Shown here: in pieces, positions 22,890 to 34,589 of the stretch
Numbering within the stretch: the stretch's first letter is position 1
Layout of the letters: each line of letters opens with the position of its first letter
Assembly (NCBI GenBank): GCA_002150815.3
Contig: NDFF03000037.1
Location: 62,001-126,000, forward strand
Reading direction: 5' to 3'
Origin: Grammothele lineata
Taxonomy: Eukaryota; Basidiomycota; Agaricomycetes; Polyporales; Polyporaceae
Length of the DNA: 64,000 bases
Notes under the pieces: model-generated
Databases searched by the model: none
Told to the model about the DNA's origin: nothing
The model's input: the letters and a program-made list of their open reading frames with translations, nothing else
Program-made: the position numbers and the translations under genes

Positions 22890-25800
22890 TCAGAACCCAC
22901 CCATCCGCTTCTTCGCCGGCTTCTTTTTCACAGGCGGAGCCCTTCCCCCATGGGGTCCGGGGAGGACCTGCGTACTTGTAAACGGCTCCTGCGAAGACGG
23001 CGGCGCACCCCAGGTTTCAGTGGGCTGGCTGCCAGCGTTGAGTGGTCGCGATGCGAATGCGTCCTGTGAACGGGAGGCGATGAGTGCATTCTTGGGCAGC
23101 GTAGGTTGGCTGGTTGTTACGATGTGAGGCGCGCGTGCAATTGCGGGCACGACTGTGGGCGGTCGCTGCGAAGGTCCTGGTGATGATGGCCGCGTCTCCT
23201 TCCGAGTAGGGTCCTTCGCATTGGGGCGAGGCGCAGTTGTGACAACGGTCGACGAATCGTTGTAAGGGTCGCAATAAGCATAGTCTTGAGGGTCCGACCC
23301 AGCATCCCATTCCTGCAGCAAGAGACGGACAGACAAGGGCACTATTGACTTAGGCGTGGGTTCCTGGGAAGCTGGAAGATCGACATCGCTTGCCTGGGAC
23401 TGCGGCGTAGTACTTTGAATCGGTCGAAAAAATGTGAATTGCACGGGCGGGGGTTCCATGTCCCCTAAAGTCATAGCTTGAGTGGACAGGGAGATGCTCA
23501 ACATCTCGTCGTCAAAGGATGGACGACCATGCGACTCCGGTCGACGGGACATATAGATGTCAGAGGCGAGGGTGAGGTCTAAAGTGAGCTGAGACGAGGC
23601 CTGCGCTTCGTGGCGGAACGAGTCCGGGGTACGTTCTGGCCGTTCTGCAAGGTTGAACCTCTCGAATTCCTTGACCATCTGCCGAGGGTCACGTTGAAAC
23701 TCCGGAACGTGGCGGCGAATGAAAGGAGCTATGTCTAGATGCCAAGGCGCATTTCTCGCGACCTGACCATGAGGAATTCGCCCTTGGCCCAACGCACGAT
23801 ATCCTGCGGCGGAATCGAGCACGCTTCCGGTGAGCCAATCGTTTCTCGAAGTCTCAGGCGGTTCGGAGCCAGAACGCAGGGCAACATCAAATCTAGATCC
23901 GATTGAGACCCTGATGTAAGGATGAAGGTTCATACACTCACGTCGTCAGTACATGCTCAACGGGGGCATCCATCTCCTGCCAAAGAGTCGGCATCTGCTC
24001 CAAAACGTCGAACACAGCATCTGACTGTGCCACCGTGCTCTTTTCTTCTGTCAAACCAAAGATCCCTGTTCATTACGAGTGAGCCCTGGCGCATCCTCAT
24101 ATTCGTAACAGACTTACCCTGATACGCCAGGTGTAGGTCGAAGAATTTATGCGCTTTCCCAGCGAGGGAACCCAAATCCTTACACAGTGCGTCCGATACT
24201 TCCAAAGCTTCTACGTCAGGCGCCCAATTTGCTCTTCGAGAGTCCATGTCGGGAGCGCTGTAATCGTCTTCTGGAGCCAGATGGTCAAAATCAAGAAGAG
24301 AGACACTCCCGCGCCCAGATATTTGGAGTTGGCTGATGTGTTTGACCCCAGAGAGCTTCGGATCTTGGAAAAACGCGAACCCGAGGTGAGGACCATCTGG
24401 TCTTGACACGTGAGGCAAGGCATACGGTGTGCCGTTTAGATGCACAAGCTCTCCGGATTGGGAGACGTCGTACACAGTAATCAATGAGTTCCGACGAGAA
24501 GTAAGAAGGGTGAGCGACGCTGTATAATGTCAATGGAGCACGTCCGATAAGTGTACAAACTAGACTCACAGTTTGTTAGATCAAATGTCCGCGCACGAAG
24601 CGTGATATCGGGCTCTCTTCCATGCTTCACGGCAAGCAGCGGCTGGCGTGTCATCCGTTCGTCCAACCAAAGTAACTCCCGCGTTGAGACCAGCCGTACG
24701 ACCCTGTCATCATTGACACACTCTGGTGAGACCAGTTGTACGCCTGGCTGAGAAATTGTTAATAGACTATAAGCTGTTTCCTGCATCTGTAAAGTACCCG
24801 CATCAGCGCCGTCTTGTCGGTATAAGACAGGTACTCACTCGTGGATCTAAGATGATAGCGCTCTTGGCCGTGTTGTATATAACCTTCTCCGTACTTTGGA
24901 AAGCAGCGATCCGGTACAGAGACCCCTCGGCCACTGCAGCACCATGTATCTTGTCGCTGCGCGGATTGGCAAACATGAGCACGTGTAACGGAAGTCAGTC
25001 TGAGAGGATTTACAAGACACTACCTCCGGATGTGTTGCGACAGCGATAAACATGACCAATGTCGTTCACCACGTAGCCACTCGCCGGATCTACGCAAGAC
25101 ACGCAAAGATCGACTGCATGTCGGTCACCAATGTCGGCTCGCTGGGCAATCATGACAGGGTTTGCTTCTATTGTGCCAGGCCTTTTTCGAACGCGGCCAG
25201 GAGTGTACTTGACTTGTAAGAATGCGGCTGAGCTCATAGTCCTGACACCCAGAAGGAGCGCTGATGAACCGACCATGAGCAAAATTGTCAAAGCAGGACG
25301 ATACAAATGCGTACCAGACCTGCTTCTGGATACCTCTCCTAGAGACGGCGCTTCAATCTGGCGAATGGGAGTATCAAAGGTATGAACAGGTGCAATCCTA
25401 GGGGTCATGACAGTTTTGCGACCCCTGTCATGATAGACTAACGCAGACATATCTGCGGACACTTGTCGTTAATGTTGACACGATTTCCTAGGTACACACT
25501 ACTTACTCAACTGACAACCCGTCTCACCCGTTGGAAAGGCCGCATACGCAACTGTTTTCCTATTAAAGCGAAAAGACATAACGTCTATCATATTCCCGGA
25601 AGTAACATCGTTCTTTGCCAGGGTCGCGGTGGCGATTGCATCTTCTGTCACCATATCCCGAATCAGGTCTGCCGAAACGTCGACATCGGGGTAGTAGGTG
25701 CGCAGGAAATGAGCCTACAAAATACGCATGTAAGAGGGAATATCATCATTGGGTAGTTTGCCACATACTCCTTGTTCTGCGCGTCGGAGAGTTGTCACTC

Positions 25801-26125
25801 TGGGTCCGGTCGGACGCTCCGGCCGAGTTGGAGGAAAAACTTCAACGGGACTATGCGTAGGAACGAGCTTATAGCCTGCGGCTCTAAGAGCTTAGGATAT
25901 GAAAGACGTGGAAGCACTTCGTTACTCACCCGTTGGGTTCTCCGACGCAAATGACCACTCAAAGTGTCCCCCCTTCTTCCGCAGGACTGCAGCACCCAAC
26001 GTTCCAGGTTCAAGTACTGGGTAGCGCCATGGGCCTTCTACCCGCTTGTCTTTAGCCTTGCTCTTTCCTGTCTCCGTCGTTGTCGCTGTCGTAGCGCGGT
26101 CACTGTATCCGGGCCAAGCGTCCAT
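22890..26125 (-). CDS. Rrn6-like RNA polymerase I transcription initiation factor
   Basis: Probable core-factor subunit needed to recruit Pol I to rDNA promoters. ATG 26125 gives [20 protein letters not shown], then [38 protein letters not shown] and [16 protein letters not shown]. The first two-thirds show beta-propeller-like strands ([59 protein letters not shown]). A helical section follows ([20 protein letters not shown]), then a Ser/Pro-rich disordered tail that ends [12 protein letters not shown] at 22890. The propeller-plus-helical layout and the basic ...GGF end match fungal Rrn6-family proteins as I know them; no catalytic motif exists to confirm it. At least seven introns. Confidence 0.6.
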
Positions 26126-26319
26126 TCCATTTGACAAGCAGAGAAGAGGGCAGAATGGGCCTTGGGTTCGAGCAGACGAGAACAAGCGAGCACAGAAGAA
26201 CGCGGCCCGCGACGGCGCCGGAGAGAAGAGGAGGGGGTGTCCGGGGTCCGGCACCGCGTCGCGTCCCAAAATTCAGGCGCGCCTGTCCCGTGTTGCCACC
26301 TTCACCTCCTCCCTGCACC
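26126..26319. promoter_or_regulatory. Divergent promoter shared by the RRN6-like and MRPL9 genes
   Basis: 194 bp between opposite start codons. The layout implies overlapping control of a nuclear Pol I factor and a mitochondrial ribosomal protein. No specific site was recognised. Confidence 0.45.
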
Positions 26320-27496
26320 ATGCTCAGACTCTGGTCCTTCGGGACGCGTTCTGCTCTCCCCCGATGTAGGACGCTCCATACAACTGCCGTGGCAAATGCC
26401 AGTGCGAGCGCGGATGCGGAGAGCTCGGCCGCCGCTGCCAGCAAGTGGACGCCGAACTCGGTACGGACGGGCCTCATCGCGCGAAAGCGGGGCATGACGG
26501 TGATGTGGGACACGCACGGAGTAAGGTTTCCTGTGACGGTTCTACAGGTGCGCTATTACACATGCATCTATTATATCGTAGAGGATAGTTGACGAGCCCG
26601 CGGCAGATTGAGAACTGTCAGGTCACCGCGAACGTGAAGACGGTCCGGGAAGACCAGAGTGAATACCATGCAGTCCAGGTTGCTGCGTCGGACAGACCAC
26701 CGAAGAATGTCACCAAGCAGATGCTTGGACATTTCAAACGGGCGGGAGTGTCTCCAAAACGTATTGTGAAAGAGTTTCCGGTGACCGCGGATGCTCATGT
26801 GCCGATCGGTGCGTGTTCTTTGTGTACTTACCCCCGTAGGCTATGGTACGACTGACATCGTTAGGGACCACTCTTTCTGCTGTTCACTTTGTACCTGGGC
26901 AGTTTGTGGATGTCATCGCGAAGTCGTAAGTGCCGTGCATGCCTGTACATGATAAACATTGCTCAATTCCCGCAGTATCGGAAAGGGCTTCCAAGGCACA
27001 ATGAAGCGGTGGAATTTCAAGGGTCTGCGGGCTAGTCATGGTGTGTCCGTCTCACACCGCTCGGCAGGTGCTATTGGTGCCCATCAAGTAAGTCCCGCCT
27101 ATTTACCTTCTTACCTGCGGGTCTTATACCCGTACCTTTCTGTAGGATCCCGGCCGTGTATGGCCAGGAAAGAAGATGGCCGGTAGGCTCGGTGGCGAGC
27201 GCATCACTACTCAAAATCTTCCCGTCGTCCGAGTTGATTCTGACCTTGACCTGATTTTCGTCCGAGGCTGCGTGCCTGGTATCGACGATGCGCATGTCAT
27301 GGTCCGTGACGCTAAGAAGAAGATGACCCAACTTGCACAACACCAGTACGCGAAGGGTAACATGGACAAGGTGCTACCTAGAAACCTCGTCGACCTCCCC
27401 TTCCCTGCTGGCACAAAGGAGCTAGCAAAGGACCTTCCCCCAGTAATTGTTGCACCTTCGACTCGCGTTAGCAACCCGTTCCTTCCTAGGGAGTAG
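26320..27496 (+). CDS. MRPL9: Mitochondrial large-subunit ribosomal protein uL3m
   Basis: Structural protein near the peptidyl-transferase centre of the mitoribosome. ATG 26320 starts [20 protein letters not shown], an Arg/Ser-rich, acid-free presequence typical of matrix import. Five exons then give [72 protein letters not shown] and [20 protein letters not shown], the uL3 signature core, then [22 protein letters not shown]. The stop is at 27494-27496. The C-terminal [19 protein letters not shown] extension is of the fungal mitochondrial type. Confidence 0.93.
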
Positions 27497-28405
27497 ATTC
27501 GTAATACTGCTATACAATTCATCCTTTCTCTCCTCTTTATGTTGCGGTATCATTTCTACGTACAGTATGGTGTCAACCCTCAGGTAAGTCCGAGTCAACT
27601 CAGGACAGGTAGTGCGTCATTGAGATTCTTGGTCGTTCTAGATGTAGATGGCGACTCCTGTCCACTTATTTTTCCCACAAATCGCTAATGGTTGGATGTG
27701 TCAGTTGCCGCTCAATAGGCAGGCGGCTGAGGTACGGATAAGGCTGGCGAGCCGCACCGTTGACTACACCCACGCATACTGTCGTTACCGCCCGCGGCAA
27801 TGCAGCGTGCATGATCCAAGCCTGTTCAATCTTGACCGAATGGGAAGCACACCCTTGACCGACTGGGCAATGGAAGGAATAATGGAACGTCCCATGGCTG
27901 GTGGTTCCAGTGGATTGCCCCACAACGTGCGAACATGTCGCTGCCGGTATGACGCCGCTTGGAGTAGTTCGAGATCCTATCAACGCTGCCGTACAGCATT
28001 ACCTCTATGGATTTCGAACTCCCGGCGAAATTTGGTCGTTACCTTGCGAGCCTTAGCAAGCGGAAAACCTCGTTCAAGGAAGAACTACAACAAGATTCAA
28101 GTTACGTACACCAGACTCCAGAGAAGATGGCTGGTATCGAGCAGAATGAGAGGACCCTAGGCCCCACAACGAGATCATTCGGTACCTGTCAACGTAGAGC
28201 CAAATGAACACAACTGGGTCAGGGAATCGCAGTTCGGTATTGGTCAACAATCACGAGGTCGCAGTGACGCACGTACTGCAGCCATGACCAGGTCGTTCAT
28301 ACAACAACGCGTGCAGTTGCTTCGCTCCACTGACTATTTAGTTGCAGGTCCTCGGCCAGTGTTCATCGCTTGATCACCCACCAACCGGCTTGCTAGCCCA
28401 CTACT
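27497..28405. other. Intergenic with no supported gene
   Basis: A 170-codon plus-strand frame (27648-28160) exists but has an erratic Arg/Ser/Cys-rich composition, no motif and no intron support. Another frame near 27900-28030 reads TPLGVVRDPINAAVQHYLYG, which looks protein-like but is soon closed by stops; it might be a relic. The last 100 bases are the probable promoter of the secreted-protein gene. Confidence 0.35.
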
Positions 28406-28939
28406 ATGAAGCTCGTTGCCATTATCCTCTCTCTTGTCGCCTCTACGTTCGCACAGAACGTCCTCATCCGCTCGCCCCCAAGTGGGGCTGCTGTTTCACC
28501 TAACGAGACCTTTGTTATCGAGGTGGACAAACCCGTAAGTCTCCTGCGCTGTGATTGTGGTACCATAGCTCAACTCTGGGGAGTAGAATTCTCTATCGCC
28601 TTCCGTCGACGTTTCTGTCGCCATCGGCATGGAAAGCTGTGAGAGTACAGGGTGCGACGCCGTCAGCGAGGCCCAGATGCTCGGCCATGTACTCTTCACA
28701 GGAGCCTACAGTCCTGTTATGAAAACGGGCACGGGCGACCTCTTTCAGAACTTCACCGTGCAGGTTCCGTCTAGCATGGCGAGTGGACAGGCGATGCTCA
28801 CTGTGGCGCACTTCTACCTCCTTGGGGTATGTCGGCCGGACGCGAGGTGACTTCTCCTTGCTAATGCTTGGCCCCCGGTTTGTAGGCTGGAGCCAACCCT
28901 ACCGTCGAAATGGCTAATGTAACACTGACGGTTCAATGA
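28406..28939 (+). CDS. Small secreted protein of unknown function
   Basis: Three exons (28406-28534, 28587-28826, 28886-28939) give about 140 residues. The N-terminus MKLVAIILSLVASTFAQ is a clean signal peptide. The mature part has a beta-rich look with motifs LIRSPPSGAAVSPNETF, SLSPSVDVSVAIGMESC, FTGAYSPV, LFQNFTVQVPS and LTVAHFYLLG, and ends AGANPTVEMANVTLTVQ. There are several N-glycosylation sites (NET, NFT, NVT) and only two cysteines. I know this as a recurrent kind of secreted basidiomycete protein with no assigned role. A decayed copy with the same intron position lies at 4166-4559. Splice donors are GTAAGT and GTATGT. Confidence 0.78.
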
Positions 28940-29489
28940 GTCTGCGTGCGGACCGTGAGGGCTAGTCCCGATTCCTAGACAGGTCCATTCTCGTGACGAA
29001 TTGCTTCTACGCCCGCCATCTAGGATCCGGGCGTGTTCAAGAAGTCAATGTTATTCGTACCAACTCCGCCCGCGGCCAGAATGTAATCTACTGTAGTGTT
29101 TTGACCCTGTAATATCTATGTCGTATTAGTCGTGTGCCGGCGGGGCATCCTATTGGCGGCCGGTAGAAAGCCTGGGTGTGTGGTGAAGTTGCCAAGCGGT
29201 ACGACGATCTTGTCTCTTCGGGACCTATCACTCCGTCTTTCGCTGGCAATGAATTTTAATCTAATATGCGCACTGTACGCTCATTCAATGATACCCAACG
29301 GCCTTGCAGCTGAGATCCAGTGCGAAACGCAGGCTCCTTACAGTGCTGGATAGGAGAAACGCCCATGACATCATTGTGGGCCAACAGGTACCGGCTCGGA
29401 CCGAACTGCTGCCGCTCTATGGCAGGAGCACCCTGGCCGTCTCTCCACCACGCACCCCCATGTCTTAGGACTTGCCATAAACTACGGTC
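28940..29489. other. Intergenic with no supported gene
   Basis: About 550 bp between two plus-strand genes. It should contain the 3' end of the secreted-protein gene and the promoter of the phosphatase gene. No coding signal seen. Confidence 0.4.
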
Positions 29490-31052
29490 ATGTCGGATTT
29501 GTCCTCGCGACCCTTGGTCCAGATCGCGTCATACAATACTAACCTCCAGGCTGAACGAGGGCTTCCCCAAGACCTAGTGGACTGGCTTTCGCCCACCCTC
29601 CAGGTCTCGAGCTTCCTTGCGCGCGAAAGACGCGCCCCCGACATCGTAGCAGTCGGCTTCCAGGAGCTCCTTCCGCTCCATCTTGGCCGTAAGTCATGAT
29701 GTTCGTCGTGCAATCCCAAACCATCGCGCTTACGACTGGTTGGCGGCACACAGTGGCCGGGATCTCAAGGGCAGTGATTGAGAGCCGGAACGCTCTAATC
29801 CTCTCGCAAATCGAGGCCCATGCACCGAACAAGGAGCGTTACACTCTTATTGCTAAAGTTGTCAATGTAGGCGTCGCTTTGCTCGTCTATGGACGCGACG
29901 ACGGAGTCGGGCGGCGCGCGTGCGACGTGCAGACGCAATGGACCGGGAGCGGGCCCGCATTCATGGGCAACAAGGGCGCGGTGGGTGTACGCTTCCGCGT
30001 GTCAGGAGAAGACGGGGGCGCCGGAGAGGTCTACACGTACGTGCCCTGCTTGCACGTTATGCTCTTTTCCTATGGAAGGGGATGGAGGTCGCATGCTCAC
30101 GAACCCCTCTATTCTGCCCCGTACAGTTTCGTCTGTGCGCACCTCACCGCACACGCACACAAGCTCGCGAACCGCATAGAAGATTACCATCACATCGTCG
30201 GCACGCTACTCTTCCCCCCACTCCCCGGCGCAGCCTCGCGCGCGCCGACGACCATGTTCAATACTTCGCACTTGTTCTTCTTTGGGGACCTCAACTTCCG
30301 CCTCGCGCTGCCCTCCACTCACGCCCTCTCCTCCTCCGACCAGCTTGCTAACCTCGCTCAGGCACTATCCGGAGATGACGGCCGGTCCGAGTTGAAAGAG
30401 TACGACCAGCTTGTGATCGAGCGGGACGTCAAGGGCACCATTTTCCACGGTTTCCGGGAGGGCGAATTTTGGCGGTTCAAGTGCAGCTACAAATATCGTT
30501 TGGGCGAGGTTGATCATTATGAGTACGTACCATTGCGATTGTGTCATAGAGACGAAGCTGAACATGACATTTCCACAGCTCCAAACGCATGCCGGCATGG
30601 ACAGACAGGATCATGTACGCTACCCATACAGACTCGCCGGACGCACCACAGCATTCCAATGTAACTAACGTCTTGTACACGGCCATCCCGTCTTATACCA
30701 CGTCAGACCACGTATGTCGTGTTGTTGTTCGTGCCGGACGTCAAGTATGCTTACTCCCGTCATGTAGAAACCCGTTGTGTCTATGCTGTTACTCCCCTCA
30801 CCTGCTTCTACACCTACAACCGTGCCTATCCTGCGCCTACCCGAAGGTTACCACCCCATCCCAGATCGCTGGACAGCACTGAAGAAATACTCTGGCCGTA
30901 CGCTCGACCGCATTGTCGGGTACACTTGGTGGCTGCTCACCGTCCTTGGCGCTGGCTCCGCCCTCTTCGGTCTTGGAAACCTCCTGCTCAGCCTCGGCGC
31001 GTGGCGCTGGTGGCAAGCTCGGGCAGAGGAGCAAGATGTGCTCTTACCCTGA
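29490..31052 (+). CDS. Inositol polyphosphate 5-phosphatase, tail-anchored (INP54-like)
   Basis: Removes the 5-phosphate from PI(4,5)P2 and related inositides. ATG 29490 opens directly into the catalytic fold: VQIASYNTNLQAERGL, IVAVGFQELLPLHLG, FMGNKGAVGVRFRV, FVCAHLTAHAHKLANR, FFGDLNFRLALP, RMPAWTDRIMYATH and SDHKPVVSML. These are the family's metal- and phosphate-binding motifs, including the diagnostic PAWxDR(I/V) and SDH. The C-terminus has one hydrophobic segment (YTWWLLTVLGAGSALFGLG, then NLLLSLGAWRW) followed by a short charged end at 31052. That is a tail anchor, which is known for yeast Inp54 at the ER. Five exons or so, all junctions near GT-AG sites. Confidence 0.9.
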
Positions 31053-31385
31053 ATACCTCATTACCCTGTTGAATACCACTCCACATTGCAGGCCTGACTT
31101 TCCCTGTGATCCAATCCACAAAGCACACGCTCATCTGTTCACACCTTGGCCTTGTATACCGTGTAATTTCTGTTTCTGACTTAATGTACTAGTAAGCGAA
31201 CCTGTCAAGTCTACAAGTACACGCGTTGCGCGAGGAGTCCGAGAGAACACAAAGGGAGGCGTTCGCAAGACGATGTAGTAAGAAAGAGAGAAGACAGACG
31301 GAATAGTGCTGATGCTGAGCGAACCATTGGTGATGAGATATAGACGGAGATAAGAGTGTGTGGAAAGAACGTGGATATATAGAGC
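31053..31385. other. 3' interval between convergent genes
   Basis: 333 bp between the phosphatase and the first MFS transporter; no coding sequence supported. Confidence 0.5.
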
Positions 31386-33972
31386 TCAAGGCTTAACGAC
31401 TTTCGTTCCTGCCCCGTCGGCATCTTCGACAACGATGAGCGGCTCGGGAACCCCGACGAGGGTGTCACGGCGGCCGTCGACGTCTTCGTCGTCTCCAGCA
31501 ATGACAAGGGGTTGCTCCTCGATGTCGGTCGGGTGGTCATAATCGGGCAGCCGTACACACGAGACGAGCACGAAGGCAATCACGAGCGCGGCGCATGCCA
31601 CGACGAAGATCGTCTTCGGGAATGTGCGTACCGTTCTGGCGAACGTGAGGCCATACACGAACGGCCCAATGACCTGCGCACTGTGAGGAAGAGGAAGCCC
31701 GTATCGTCAGTGGACATCCCAGAACCACGACGAAAACCAGATGGAACGCGTACGTCAACGCCTGCATAACGCTCATCGCGCCGAACAGCTTGCCCGAGTC
31801 GCGCCCGCCGCGCGCGTTGTAGAGCGCGAGCGCGACAGCATGAATCGCAGGGTTGAAACCCATTCCGAGCGCTCCGAGCGCGGTGAAGCCAGCGAACATC
31901 AGTCCACTCGTGCTGAGGGTAACGAGGGCGTATACGACTGCGTCAATCGCGACGGACGCCCGCGCGAGCTTGAGGTCGAACCGAACGGTGTTGTGCGCGT
32001 TGCGGGTCGCGCTGAGTGCGCGACGCTGGGCACCCCAAGAGGGAGATTCTTCTGTCGGGCTGAGAGGTTCGTCTCTTTCCGAGGGGAGCTCAATGGGCTT
32101 GGGCTTGAAGAATCTAATGACGGCTGGGCAGGACGTTAGGCGATTAGACTGGAGAGAGGTGTGGAAAAGCGCACCGGGTAAGAGCAGGGTCAAGAACGCC
32201 GCGCGAGCAACTCCGAGGGAGCTGAACCAATAATTAACCTAGATCGAAAGGGGTCAATGACAAGCTACCGGAAAATCTCGCTGATGACTGACTTGTTCTG
32301 TGGTCCAACCATAGACCATGCTCAAATATTGCAGAATATACATGTATAGACCCTTGATAGTCGCTCAGAAGCTGTTCAGCCATGCATTATCACTGGTGAG
32401 ACGTACCATAAGGGAAACGACGAAAGCATATGCAACTGCCACAAAAAATAGATTCCAATCACGACGCTCCCCCTTAGCCGGGTTCCCGCCTGTGTTCGGA
32501 TGAATAGGCAAAAACAAGGCCAGTGGTGTTAACCACGCAAACATCCTCTTCAGGAACACAAGCAGACCGCCATGAGCGTGGTTCGCGCGGTACTCTTCAA
32601 GATCGTGTTTATGACGCGAGCGGGCAGCTTGCATGTCCATCGGCGAGAGAGATTCCGGGATGATAAACCAGATGAGGAGCGAGTATACAACGTGGATGGC
32701 CGTGGAGATGTAGAAGACGATGATGAAGCGTCCTGTAAAGCGGATAATTAACCCCCCTAGTGCGGGTCCGATAGCAATTCCTGTGAAGAGCAGCCCCATG
32801 TCCAACGAAAAAAGAGCGGACCTAGGTGTGACAATCAGCTCTGACTATCTGGACTATAACGATCTAGAAACCCTCACCGAAGATGCGGTGGGACGCAATC
32901 TGAGAAGTAGGCATTGATCGTCGCATGAAGTAGAGGTCGACCTAAGAGAATGATCAGCGGATTTGTCCAGATACTCAAGCCTTCTTCCTATTCGCTTACC
33001 TCCAAGGAAACCTTCGACAAGCGGACCAAGAAGCAAGAACCAATATCCACCGGGGATGATGTCGTAGAACCAGAAGACGCTGAGGAAGGTCAGGTCCCCA
33101 ACCAAAATACCGATGACTGCGAAGCGCAAGATGTTGACACGGCCCATGCGGTCTGAAAGCTAGACAAGGGAAGGGACAACCAAGCATTTACTTTCATATT
33201 TCGCACGACACGACTATAATCACATACCGAGCTCCACCAAGCTGTGGTCATGCAGGTGAGGATGCCGGTGCTAGTCGTCATGAGCATAGACAGCTGTGCT
33301 ACGCCCGCAGCAACATCGGGATCCTGCGCGCAGGCTCTCTGGTCCATTTCTACAGCGGTACGTTTAGACAACGGCGGCATGCAGCCACCCCATAACAAAA
33401 GACCTCACCAGAGTACGCTCCGACCAAATGCCGCGCAACCAGAGAAACGACACCCTCTCCCTGGTCCGGACTGACCGTCGGCTGGATCGCCTGGCACACC
33501 AGGTAGGTGAAAAGCTCTATCTTGGCCGCAGCGGTAATGGACATCGCGATGGCAGCGAACGGCATGTACGTCAGGAACCTAGAGCGACAGCCCAACCAAT
33601 TCATTCAACTACTGCTTCACGGTACATGACCTGGAGCAGGACTCACCACCAAGGCGAAGGACGCCTCCACCACGGCCGCGATTTCATCCATTCCGTATCG
33701 CGCTCGGGTGAGCTCTCCTCCCCGTCTGGCCCCTCTTCCTCCTCGACAAGCGTCTCCTCCGCAGCATGATGGTGGTGCGGATGCACAAACTCTTGAATGG
33801 CCTCGACCTCCTCCTCTGTGAACGTCGACGCACCGGGCACGATGATGTCTTCGGGGGCGGGGAGCGTGGTGAGCGAGCCAGTGGTCGAGTGCCCGCGTGC
33901 GGGGCGGGGACGGGAGCCGGGGCGGGAGCGCGCGTGGAGGAGCGGCTCCCGCGAGGAGTTCCGGGACGACAT
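31386..33972 (-). CDS. Major facilitator superfamily transporter (copy 1)
   Basis: Twelve-helix secondary transporter, likely a proton-coupled exporter or uniporter at plasma or vacuolar membrane. I place the start at ATG 33972 (MSSRNSSREPLLHARSRPG), giving a roughly 110-residue cytosolic head with an acidic/His-rich stretch (EFVHPHHHHAAEE). Then come FLTYMPFAAIAMSITAAAKI, the loop motif SLSDRMGRVNILRFAVIG (MFS motif A, D-R-x-G-R), YWFLLLGPLVEGFLG, DMGLLFTGIAIGPALGGLII, FIIPESLSPMDMQAARS, a long cytosolic central loop, and a second half with FAGFTALGALGMGFNPA. It ends GTKVVKP at 31386. It resembles the tetracycline-resistance/Hiat1-like MFS branch. An in-frame upstream ATG (34191) is less likely. 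The substrate is unknown. Confidence 0.82.
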
Positions 33973-34589
33973 CACGGTCGGGTTGCCGAGCGGGCGCGTG
34001 AATGTGGCTACACCTGTACGCAGCTCGTGCGGGGTAGAGCCGGAGGGGAGCAAACAGAAATCGAGCTGGCAGGAGCGGGCAAGTGCTAAGTTATAGAATG
34101 CGCGCACGGGGTTCGAGGGCCATGGGAGAACTTGACACGATAACAGCGGCGCGCGGGTTGTCTCGATGGAGTGCAGCCGCTCTGTAATCACGACAAATAT
34201 AAGTTACACTCCTGCCTTCGCCCATGCGGCGGCGTCACGCCCCTGAACGAACAAACTGCGTTTGATACCATTCCCCACCATAAACTGTGACTGCGCAACG
34301 CTCGTCATGGAGTCGCTAGATACAACTCGGGGATTCGGATGAGGACTCGGATCCCCCGATACCATTTGCTTGGACGGAGACTAGTTGTAAGCTGTCTCGT
34401 ATCTCAGCATTGTGTAAAATGTCCCATGAGAGAATCTATGCAAGAAATACTAAGCACATGCCGGACCGACGAGAAATATGTCATCTATGATGGAGGCAGC
34501 GCCAAACGGACGATGGGCCGCAGCGACGAATCACCTCGGCACGGCCCGCGGAAACCCTTCCGCGCCGACGTAAGCACCTCGTCATAAGT
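33973..34589. other. Intergenic between the tandem MFS genes
   Basis: 617 bp that holds the promoter of MFS copy 1 and the 3' end of MFS copy 2. No further gene seen. Confidence 0.45.

Noticed and set aside
27648..28160. 170-codon plus-strand frame upstream of the secreted-protein gene
   Set aside because: No domain, erratic composition, and no homologous pattern elsewhere in the window.
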